From the NCBI GenBank assembly GCA_016929355.1, contig JAFGJA010000014.1:1-5476 (forward strand): a stretch of 5,476 bases of DNA, in the 5' to 3' direction. The translations under genes were made by a program, and so were the position numbers. The notes under the pieces are model-generated. The model was not told where the DNA came from. It made no database searches and worked only from the letters and a program-made list of their open reading frames with translations. Positions within the stretch are counted from its first letter, which is position 1; each line of letters starts with the position of its first letter. The stretch comes from Anaerolineae bacterium. Its GTDB lineage: Bacteria > Chloroflexota > Anaerolineae > Aggregatilineales > Aggregatilineaceae. Positions 1 to 5,476 of the stretch are shown here, piece after piece.

Positions 1-846
1 AAAGTTGGCGATACCGTTGAAATCCTGCACACGGAACTGGTCGATGACGCGCTGAAAATTGCGCCGCGCTGCGATATGGTGATCGCGGTGGTGGGCGAAG
101 GCATTGGCCGCTCAGGGGAAAATAACTGCATCACCACGCTGGATTTGCCACCGGGCCAACAGGCATTTTTAGCCAGCCTGCACGCGATCCAAGTGCCGCT
201 TGTGACGGTTGTCCTGGCCGGGCGTCCGTTGGCGCTGACCTGGGCTGATCAACACGCGGCGGCGCTCCTGATGACGTGGCATCCAGGCACGGAAGGCGGC
301 AAAGCAATTGCCGATGTTTTGTTCGGGGACATCAATCCAAGCGGCAAATTGCCCGTGACGTTCCCGCGCAATGTGGGACAGGTTCCTTTGCACTACAATT
401 CCCGCCCGACAGGTCGCCCCCTGCCACGCAATGATCGCAAACATTCCCGGTATGCGGATGCGCCGGACAGCCCCCTCTATCCATTTGGCTATGGCTTGAG
501 CTACACGCAGTTTGAGTACGAAAATCTACAAGTAGCGGTCAATGCGCCTGAACAGGTTTCGGTCAGTGCCACGATTAAAAATGTCGGATCGCGGGCGGGG
601 GATGAGATCGTCCAACTGTATATTCGGGATGTCGTCGCCAGCATCAGCCGTCCAGTCAAGGAATTGAAACGATTCACGCGCCTATCGCTTGAACCCGGCG
701 CAGCCCAAACAGTGACTTTCCAGCTCACACCCGATGATCTGTCATTTTACGACCAAACGGGATCATGGGTCTGTGAGCCGGGCACGTTTCAAGTCTGGGT
801 AGGGCCACATGCCAACGCGGACCTGACCGGTGAATTTATATGGTAG
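1..846 (+). CDS. GH3 beta-glycosidase, BglX-like, C-terminal part (5' end outside window)
   Basis: The frame is open from base 1 to the TAG at 844-846, giving the last 281 residues; the start and the N-terminal barrel with the nucleophile Asp lie upstream. The first ~165 residues are the GH3 C-terminal alpha/beta sandwich: VVGEGIGRSGE (30-40), a WHPGTEGGKAIADVLFGD block, NPSGKLPVTFPR, then PFGYGLSYTQFEY (161-173). A fibronectin III-like domain follows, with the usual SRPVKELKRF segment and a final LSFYD stretch. By alignment from memory with E. coli BglX (GMAHEASSR), Glu40 of the fragment is the likely acid/base; the DR often found just after it in other GH3 enzymes is absent, as in BglX. The family removes terminal beta-D-glucosyl or xylosyl units from oligosaccharides. 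Signal peptide and location cannot be judged. The gene converges on the GH51 gene, so shared control with the - strand genes is not shown. Family is certain; the substrate is inferred. Confidence 0.93.
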   Translation, partial: KVGDTVEILHTELVDDALKIAPRCDMVIAVVGEGIGRSGENNCITTLDLPPGQQAFLASLHAIQVPLVTVVLAGRPLALTWADQHAAALLMTWHPGTEGGKAIADVLFGDINPSGKLPVTFPRNVGQVPLHYNSRPTGRPLPRNDRKHSRYADAPDSPLYPFGYGLSYTQFEYENLQVAVNAPEQVSVSATIKNVGSRAGDEIVQLYIRDVVASISRPVKELKRFTRLSLEPGAAQTVTFQLTPDDLSFYDQTGSWVCEPGTFQVWVGPHANADLTGEFIW

Positions 847-881
847 TCGGACAGCGCTGCGCGACAGATTAGCCACCTCAC

Positions 882-928
882 AAAAAACAAAAAATCCTGC
901 GCTAGTTGACTGAACCGCCAGCGCAGGA
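882..928 (-). terminator. Rho-independent terminator of the GH51 gene
   Basis: A perfect 9-bp inverted repeat (TCCTGCGCT at 895-903, AGCGCAGGA at 920-928) encloses a 16-base loop. Read on the - strand it is followed directly by TTTTTTGTTTTTT (894-882), the classic hairpin plus T-tract, 32 bases past the GH51 stop. On the + strand the A-tract lies before the hairpin and no T-tract follows, so it should work mainly for the - strand genes. An outer 7-bp repeat (AGATTAG 866-872, CTAATCT 930-936) brackets it and could lengthen the structure. Confidence 0.88.
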
Positions 929-960
929 ACTAATCTCACCTGATTAACTGATCACGCCAC

Positions 961-2433
961 TCACGAGAGAGTCAACGCTACTACCGATTTCGCAGGTAAA
1001 ACGATCTTCAAATCACTGCCAGCCAATGTTGCCCCATCAAAGGAAGCCGGTTTAACCGTTTCCGGTGCATCAAACGTATTGCGGGCATTCATGGCGTCCC
1101 CGGTGAGAATTCGCCCGGTCATACTAGTAAATTCTCCGCCTTGCAAATTGCCGGATAGCTCAACCGCATGGTTGGGATTCAGGTTGCAGAGCGTGATCAG
1201 GATTTCGCCCTGGTCATTCCGCGAAGCTGACGCGCTGATTGCGGGCATCGCCTCATCACCAAACGTATAATCCTCACTTTGCAGCACGAGCGGTAAACGG
1301 GTCGCGTTCTGATGCCCCTTAAACATCTCAAACACATGATAGGTCGGCGTCAGGATCATCTTTTCGCCTTCCGTCAAGATCATCGCCTGCAAGACATTGA
1401 TAGTCTGGGCGATATTCGCCATGTGGACCCGATCATTATGATTGTGGAAAATGTGCAGAGTCGCGCCAGCCAGAACCGCATCACGCAGCGTATTCTGCTG
1501 GTACAAAAAGGCGGGATTCGTGCCCGGCTCAACGTCGTGCCATGTTCCCCACTCATCCACAATCAGACCAACCCGCTTGTCAGGATCGTAGCGATCCATG
1601 ATCGCGCTGTGCTGCTTGAGGATCGGGTCCATAACCAACGCTCTTTGCAGGAGCGTAAACCATTTGGATTCGTCAAATTGCGTGGCTGAGCCTTTGTTTT
1701 CCCACTTGAGAATGCTGTAGTAATGCAGCGACAACCCCTGCATACGCGCCGCCGCTTCGCGCATCAGCACGTCGGTCCAATGGTAATCCGTGTCATGTGG
1801 CCCACCCGCGATCCGGTACAGGTTCGGGTTGTCAAAATTACGGCAGTAAGTCGCATATTGGCGGTACTCATCTGCGTAGTATTCCGCGCGCATGTTGCCA
1901 CCACAGCCCCAATTTTCATTGCCGATACCCCAATAGGTAATGTTCCAGGGTTCCTCCCGGCCATTCTTGCGCCGCTCATTCGCCAGCGTGCTGTCTCCGG
2001 CAAAGGTCATATATTCCAACCAGTCCCGAATCTCTTGCACCGTGCCACTGCCCACATTGCCACAAATGTAGGGTTCGCAATCCAATTGTTCGCACAAATC
2101 CATAAATTCGTGCGTGCCAAAATGATTGTTTTCAATCACATTGCCCCAGTGGGTATTCACGCGGCGGGGCCGTTCGTCACGCGGCCCAATGCCATCCCGC
2201 CAGTGATAATCATCAGCGAAACAGCCGCCCGGCCAGCGCAAATTGGGGATATTCAGGTTGCGCAGCGCCGCAACAACGTCATTTCGTATACCGCGCGTGT
2301 TCGGAATCGAGGAATCTTCGCCAACCCAAATGCCCTCATAAATACAGTGTCCCAAATGCTCGGCAAAGTGTCCGTAAATGTGCCGGTTGATCGTACCGGC
2401 ATCACCTTCTGTGTGAATTGTGAAACAGTTCAT
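961..2433 (-). CDS. GH51 alpha-L-arabinofuranosidase, intracellular
   Basis: The 490-residue product is close in length to characterised GH51 enzymes (about 500). It hydrolyses terminal non-reducing alpha-L-arabinofuranosyl groups from arabinan, arabinoxylan or arabinogalactan oligosaccharides with retention. A TIM barrel (about 20-375) is followed by a beta-sandwich (about 380-490). Seen motifs: LRWPGG (65-70), DGIGPRDERPRR (80-91), the acid/base in GIGNEN (Glu173), LHYYS (236-240), and the nucleophile in VDEWGTWHD (Glu294). Positions match Glu175 and Glu294 of Geobacillus stearothermophilus AbfA. No signal peptide is present, so the substrate is probably imported first. The start is ATG at 2433 with GGGAGGA 8 bases upstream; a longer frame from a TTG at 2502 would begin at the edge of the upstream terminator hairpin and adds residues unlike the family. 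The gene is last of three - strand genes. The family call is secure; the exact polymer is not known. The symbol abfA is often used for such genes but is not assigned. Confidence 0.95.
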   Translation of the reverse strand: MNCFTIHTEGDAGTINRHIYGHFAEHLGHCIYEGIWVGEDSSIPNTRGIRNDVVAALRNLNIPNLRWPGGCFADDYHWRDGIGPRDERPRRVNTHWGNVIENNHFGTHEFMDLCEQLDCEPYICGNVGSGTVQEIRDWLEYMTFAGDSTLANERRKNGREEPWNITYWGIGNENWGCGGNMRAEYYADEYRQYATYCRNFDNPNLYRIAGGPHDTDYHWTDVLMREAAARMQGLSLHYYSILKWENKGSATQFDESKWFTLLQRALVMDPILKQHSAIMDRYDPDKRVGLIVDEWGTWHDVEPGTNPAFLYQQNTLRDAVLAGATLHIFHNHNDRVHMANIAQTINVLQAMILTEGEKMILTPTYHVFEMFKGHQNATRLPLVLQSEDYTFGDEAMPAISASASRNDQGEILITLCNLNPNHAVELSGNLQGGEFTSMTGRILTGDAMNARNTFDAPETVKPASFDGATLAGSDLKIVLPAKSVVALTLS

Positions 2434-2450
2434 AATTATAATCCTCCCAT
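2434..2450 (-). promoter_or_regulatory. GH51 ribosome binding site with overlapping four-codon leader ORF
   Basis: The Shine-Dalgarno GGGAGGA (2448-2442) stands 8 bases before the GH51 ATG and decides that start. The same bases lie inside a tiny frame, ATG at 2450-2448 encoding Met-Gly-Gly-Leu with TAA at 2438-2436, ending two bases before the GH51 ATG. The mini-frame has its own GGAG (2463-2460) nine bases upstream. The Shine-Dalgarno site is clear; that the mini-frame is translated is only a possibility. Confidence 0.7.
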
Positions 2451-2463
2451 GATTCAATTCTCC

Positions 2464-2500
2464 AAAAAATAACAAACGGGGGTAAGTTTGCCTTACCCCC
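2464..2500 (-). terminator. Terminator or attenuator between the GH2 and GH51 genes
   Basis: A perfect 9-bp inverted repeat (GGGGGTAAG 2478-2486, CTTACCCCC 2492-2500) has a 5-base loop. On the - strand it is followed after one C by GTTTGTTATTTTTT (2476-2464), interrupted but T-rich. It begins 24 bases after the GH2 stop and ends about 30 bases before the GH51 Shine-Dalgarno site. I find no convincing -35/-10 pair between it and the GH51 start, so partial read-through setting a lower GH51 level is as likely as complete termination. Confidence 0.82.
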
Positions 2501-2524
2501 AATAAAAATCATAGAAACTCGGAC

Positions 2525-4351
2525 CTACTCGGTTTCCATCATTTCAATCGCGGCGGGGCGTACTTGTGCTGCCCGAATGCGCGCCATATCGAATTTGACC
2601 GCGCGGTCATAGGTATAGATGCCGTTCTGTTCCTGCAAAATGTCGGTTAACTGCGTATAGCAATAACCAAACATATTCGGATCATCCAACAGAATGGCAC
2701 AGAGCCGATCAAAGCGCTCGTAGAATTCCTCGATGGTCTTGGGACGATCACCATATCCCCAAGAATCCTCGCCTTCTTTAACCTTCGGATTCCACCAGAT
2801 ACCGCCGAACTCGCTCACGAAATAGGGTTGTCCGCGATACGGGATCGACCAAGCCATCGTGCCGACAAATCGTTCCGGCAGCCCCCAACTATCCGGCCCA
2901 TTGATATAGGGCTTATCTTCAGCCAGGCCCGCGTGACGTGCCGCGAAAGAATCCGGGTCTTGCGTGTAATCATGGCTGTCGTAAATATCGGCATCAAGGA
3001 CGCGGTGCGCATAGCCCGACGCATCCAACACGGGGCGCGTTGTGTCCATCGCTTTCGCTGCCAGATACATCCCATGCGTGACATCATCCAGCACGGTAAT
3101 ACCATCGGTGATCGCCTGCCACGTTTCGTTAAGCGGACACCAGCCTACAATCGCCGGATGCGAATAATCCCGTTCTAACACCTCTAACCATTCGGTGATA
3201 TAGGCGGCATTGGGTTTTTGATGATCGCCATCGAGCGGACCTTCCCAATTGCAGCCCCAATCACCAAATTCACCCCAGACAATGTAACCGAGTTTATCTG
3301 CGTGGTACAGGAAGCGCTCTTCAAACACTTTTTGGTGCAAACGCGCGCCGTTAAAACCTGCCGCCATACTGAGTTCAATATCAGCGCGCAGCGCTTCATC
3401 ACTTGGTGCGGTCATAAGACCATCGGGATAGTAACCCTGATCCAGCACGAGGCGTTGGAAAACCACTTCGCCGTTGATCTTAACCGCTTTGCCATCAATC
3501 GCCACGCTGCGCAACCCGGCATAACTGGTTACTTGATCAACTACATTCCCCTTGCTGTCCAGTAAAGTAATTTCGAGATTGTACAGATGGGGATCATCAA
3601 TCGACCACAAGCGCTGTCGATCTTCGGGGATGACAAGCGTCAGGCGCGGCGCGAGATCGAGATCAGCGCGACATTCGGCGGTAACAACGTCGCCTTGCGC
3701 ATCGGATAGCGTAGCTTTTAACCACAGTCCTGCCTTGCCGCGCGTGAGCGGTTGTTCCAGATAAAAAACGCCATTCGCCACATCCGGCGTAATACGCGGG
3801 CGGCGCAGCGCCGTATCGGGCACAGGCTCCAACCAAACCGTTTGCCAGATGCCGGTGGTCCGCACATAAATTGCACCGAATGGCCCATATTTCCGCGATT
3901 GCTTCCCGCGCGCCTGGGGTTGGCGATGGCTGTCACGGGCACGCACCACAATCGTCGCCGTCTCACCGGGCACAGCGACGCCGTGTAGATCACACGTAAA
4001 CGAGGCAAACCCACCGCGATGACGCCCAACTTCAATCCCATTCACCCAAACGGTGGTGTCATAATCCACCGCCTGGAAATGCAGCAAAATGCGCTTGTCA
4101 CCCCATTCTTGCGGAATAGTCACTTCGCGGCGATACCAGACGGCATTGTGATAATTATGATCTTCAATGCCAGAGAGTTTGGATTCGGGGCAAAACGGCA
4201 CCACAATTTTGCTGTTTAAGGCACGATCTGTGAGGCCACGTTCAAGGCCACTGTCGCTGGCGTCAACCTCAAATTGCCATTCGCCGTTTAAACACAGCCA
4301 ATCAGGACGGGTAAATTGTGGGCGTGGATATTCGGAACGAGGAACGGTCAT
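2525..4351 (-). CDS. GH2 glycoside hydrolase, unassigned specificity
   Basis: The 608-residue product has the GH2 order: an N-terminal jelly-roll sugar-binding domain (about 8-178; LNGEWQFEV, VWYRREVTIP, VDYDTTVWVNG, TTGIWQTVWLE), an Ig-like sandwich (about 180-285), and a TIM barrel (about 290-600). The likely acid/base is Glu409 in PLNETW and the nucleophile Glu514 in VSEFGG. No signal peptide is seen, suggesting cytoplasmic action on imported oligosaccharides. GH2 covers beta-galactosidase, beta-glucuronidase, beta-mannosidase and arabinosidase activities. The Asn-x-Lys motif that binds the glucuronate carboxylate is not seen where expected; QEQNGIYTYDR (573-583) stands there, so a glucuronidase is unlikely. 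At 608 residues it is far shorter than LacZ (about 1020). The neighbouring GH51 hints at arabinose- or galactose-rich side chains, an inference only. The start is ATG at 4351 with GGAG eight bases upstream; an in-frame TTG immediately before it (4354-4352) is the alternative. Annotation pipelines often label this type beta-galactosidase. Confidence 0.93.
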   Translation of the reverse strand: MTVPRSEYPRPQFTRPDWLCLNGEWQFEVDASDSGLERGLTDRALNSKIVVPFCPESKLSGIEDHNYHNAVWYRREVTIPQEWGDKRILLHFQAVDYDTTVWVNGIEVGRHRGGFASFTCDLHGVAVPGETATIVVRARDSHRQPQARGKQSRKYGPFGAIYVRTTGIWQTVWLEPVPDTALRRPRITPDVANGVFYLEQPLTRGKAGLWLKATLSDAQGDVVTAECRADLDLAPRLTLVIPEDRQRLWSIDDPHLYNLEITLLDSKGNVVDQVTSYAGLRSVAIDGKAVKINGEVVFQRLVLDQGYYPDGLMTAPSDEALRADIELSMAAGFNGARLHQKVFEERFLYHADKLGYIVWGEFGDWGCNWEGPLDGDHQKPNAAYITEWLEVLERDYSHPAIVGWCPLNETWQAITDGITVLDDVTHGMYLAAKAMDTTRPVLDASGYAHRVLDADIYDSHDYTQDPDSFAARHAGLAEDKPYINGPDSWGLPERFVGTMAWSIPYRGQPYFVSEFGGIWWNPKVKEGEDSWGYGDRPKTIEEFYERFDRLCAILLDDPNMFGYCYTQLTDILQEQNGIYTYDRAVKFDMARIRAAQVRPAAIEMMETE

Positions 4352-4405
4352 CAAGAATTCTCCTATACTTCAAAAATAAATTGAGATCAGCACGGAGGAT
4401 TCTTG
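4352..4405 (-). promoter_or_regulatory. Inverted repeat able to sequester the GH2 ribosome binding site
   Basis: On the - strand CAAGAATCCTCC (4405-4394) can pair with GGAGAATTCTTG (4363-4352) at 11 of 12 positions, with one C-A mismatch and a 30-base loop. The second arm contains the GH2 Shine-Dalgarno GGAG and abuts the ATG. The first arm shares CCTCC (4398-4394) with the 3' arm of the terminator hairpin at 4386-4422, so the two structures exclude each other. The pairing is read directly from the sequence; a role in control is inferred. Confidence 0.55.
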
Positions 4406-4426
4406 GTTGACCTCATGCTGATTCTC
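4372..4426 (-). terminator. Terminator-like hairpin overlapping the lacI-family stop codon
   Basis: Read on the - strand, ATCAGCATGAGG (4422-4411) pairs with CCTCCGTGCTGAT (4398-4386): nine pairs including one G-T, one bulged base, then three pairs, around a 12-base loop. GAG (4426-4424) and CTC (4385-4383) extend the base past a bulge. AATTTATTTTT (4382-4372) follows. The 5' arm lies in the last codons and TGA of the repressor gene, so a ribosome finishing that gene would cover it. The stem is less perfect and the T-tract more broken than in the other two hairpins, so it may be leaky or serve as an attenuator. Confidence 0.68.
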
Positions 4427-5453
4427 TAACAATCAACTTCAACGGAACGGTGAGTTCCCGGCGTGCATCTGGTTCCCGACCTTCAATGCGATCAAACAGC
4501 GCTTCGGCCACTTTTTGCCCTATTTCGGTAGGATATTGCGCAATAGTTGTCAGCCGGGGACGCACTATCGTCGCTTCACGCATATTGTCAAATCCCATGA
4601 TCGCCACATCATCGGGAACCGATAAACCAGCATCCTGTAAGGCTAAAATGGCCCCAATCGCCATCAAATCATTGAGCGCAAAAATCGCCGATGGTCGTTT
4701 GCCAATTTTCAGCAAACGATTGATCGCCTGCCGACCGCTTTCAAACGACCAATCCCCTTGCATGTAAAAATCGGGATCAAACGTCAATCCTGCGGTTTTA
4801 AGGGCACGTTGGAAACCCTGCCAACGCCTGGGACTTGGAGGATAATCTAGTGCAACACCGATATAACCAATAGATTTATGACCACGTTCGGCAATTAGCC
4901 AAGTGATCGCCTCAAAAGTTGCCTGTTCATCATCCGCGCCCACCACATCAATCGCCGGGTGATTGATGTGCTGCCCCAACACCGTAATGGGCGTATTGGT
5001 GAGCGTGATCAGTTCGTCCAGATCGCCGTAGGTGAGATATTGCGGGACCATAATCACCCCATCCACCGGTCTACGAATCACGGCCTCACAGAATCGTTTT
5101 TCATTTTCATAGACATGATCACTGTTGGCGATGAGCATATCATAATCATGGGCGCGGGCGACTTCCTGAATGGCCTGCGCAATGAGATGATAAAAATTAT
5201 TAGTAATATCTGCTACCAACAGCGAGATCATATGCGTGCGTTGCGTTCTGAGACTACGCGCGGTCATGTTCGGGCGATAACCTAATTCTTTGACCGCAAC
5301 CAGAACCTTGTCCCGTGTTTTTTTGCTCACGGGAATCGTTGTTTTAGTATTGTTTAGCACCCGGGATACAGTCGGTTGGGATACACCAGCAAGTTTAGCA
5401 ACGTCTTGCATCGTTGGTGGTCCACTTTGATCAATATGTTTATCTGAGGTCAT
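4413..5453 (-). CDS. LacI-family transcriptional regulator
   Basis: The 346-residue product is a usual LacI-family length. A helix-turn-helix spans about 15-35 (MQDVAKLAGVSQPTVSRVLNN), with Gln26, Pro27 and Arg31 at positions that read operator bases in LacI. A hinge helix (PNMTARSLRT, 61-70) is followed by a periplasmic-binding-protein-like effector domain (about 75-346). Arg210 (PSPRRWQGF), FALND (258-262) and GFDN (287-290) match conserved elements near the ligand pocket of the family, consistent with a sugar effector, but the sugar cannot be read off. The start is ATG at 5453 with GAGG five bases upstream. This leaves a 14-residue N-terminal extension before Met15, where many family members begin; Met15 has no good Shine-Dalgarno site. 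The gene lies directly upstream of and codirectional with GH2 and GH51, so it probably represses them in the absence of an oligosaccharide-derived inducer. I could not identify a convincing palindromic operator in the window. Confidence 0.95.
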   Translation of the reverse strand: MTSDKHIDQSGPPTMQDVAKLAGVSQPTVSRVLNNTKTTIPVSKKTRDKVLVAVKELGYRPNMTARSLRTQRTHMISLLVADITNNFYHLIAQAIQEVARAHDYDMLIANSDHVYENEKRFCEAVIRRPVDGVIMVPQYLTYGDLDELITLTNTPITVLGQHINHPAIDVVGADDEQATFEAITWLIAERGHKSIGYIGVALDYPPSPRRWQGFQRALKTAGLTFDPDFYMQGDWSFESGRQAINRLLKIGKRPSAIFALNDLMAIGAILALQDAGLSVPDDVAIMGFDNMREATIVRPRLTTIAQYPTEIGQKVAEALFDRIEGREPDARRELTVPLKLIVRESA

Positions 5454-5476
5454 CGTATCCTCGATTAGTACAGATT

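Noticed and set aside
1723..2472. A 249-codon open frame on the + strand, antisense to GH51
   Set aside because: It lies wholly opposite a gene with complete catalytic motifs, its product resembles no family I know, and open antisense frames of this kind are common opposite coding DNA.
2434..2477. A sigma-70 promoter for GH51 using the TATAAT-like sequence just before its ATG
   Set aside because: The TATAAT match lies between the Shine-Dalgarno site and the start codon, so transcription from it could not yield a normal translated leader; no properly spaced -35/-10 pair was found.
2434..2502. A 23-residue N-terminal extension of GH51 from a TTG at 2502
   Set aside because: It would start at the edge of the terminator hairpin, has no clear Shine-Dalgarno site, and places extra residues before the normal family N-terminus; the ATG at 2433 has an excellent site.
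3218..3565. Open + strand frames opposite GH2, about 115 codons each
   Set aside because: They are shadows of the GH2 gene with no recognisable domain and no matching ribosome binding site.
4352..4354. TTG start for GH2, one codon upstream of the ATG
   Set aside because: Both are in frame and reachable from the same GGAG, but ATG at 4351 is the stronger codon with a normal spacing of eight bases; the difference is one residue.
4386..4422. The lacI-GH2 hairpin read as a DNA operator for the LacI protein
   Set aside because: The arms are separated by 12 bases without a compact CG-centred palindrome, the 5' arm lies in coding sequence, and a T-rich tail follows, all fitting an RNA hairpin better; not fully excluded.
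5454..5476. Possible LacI operator around the TCGA at the window's right edge
   Set aside because: Only the central TCGA and a few outer bases are symmetric, the ribosome binding site accounts for much of the stretch, and the upstream region is cut off.

Overview
The window is a bacterial carbohydrate-degradation locus. It holds the 3' end of a family GH3 beta-glycosidase on the + strand. Converging on it are three complete genes on the - strand, read in the order LacI-family regulator, GH2 glycoside hydrolase, GH51 alpha-L-arabinofuranosidase. Base composition looks balanced (about half G+C by eye), genes are compact, Shine-Dalgarno sites are clear (AGGA/GGAGG) and hairpin-plus-T-tract terminators are present. 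The style of the regulator and hydrolases suggests a free-living saccharolytic bacterium. Chloroflexota (Anaerolineae- or Herpetosiphon-like) is my best guess and a Paenibacillus-like Firmicute is the main alternative, but the window has no taxonomic marker, so this is weak.

Layout. Bases 1-846 (+) encode the C-terminal 281 residues of a BglX-like GH3 enzyme. Bases 847-960 are the convergent intergenic region, with a strong terminator for the - strand genes. Bases 961-2433 (-) encode the GH51 enzyme, 490 aa. Bases 2434-2524 hold a terminator hairpin and the GH51 leader. Bases 2525-4351 (-) encode the GH2 enzyme, 608 aa. Bases 4352-4412 are a short, structurally crowded intergenic region. Bases 4413-5453 (-) encode the LacI-type repressor, 346 aa. 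The last 23 bases carry the repressor's ribosome binding site. No gene-free stretch exceeds about 115 bases.

How the genes may work together. GH2 and GH51 lack signal peptides and membrane segments, so they probably act in the cytoplasm on imported oligosaccharides. GH51 would release alpha-L-arabinofuranosyl groups and GH2 another glycosyl unit whose identity the sequence does not settle. The adjacent LacI protein is a likely sugar-responsive local repressor. The GH3 enzyme may finish the job on beta-linked gluco- or xylo-oligosaccharides. No transporter is in view.

The most notable signal is regulatory. Each of the three - strand genes is followed by its own terminator-like hairpin. In the lacI-GH2 gap, one arm of the hairpin overlaps an arm of a second, mutually exclusive inverted repeat (11 of 12 positions paired) that would bury the GH2 ribosome binding site. 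I see no mobile element, CRISPR array, RNA gene or defence system; the enzymes themselves belong to known families.
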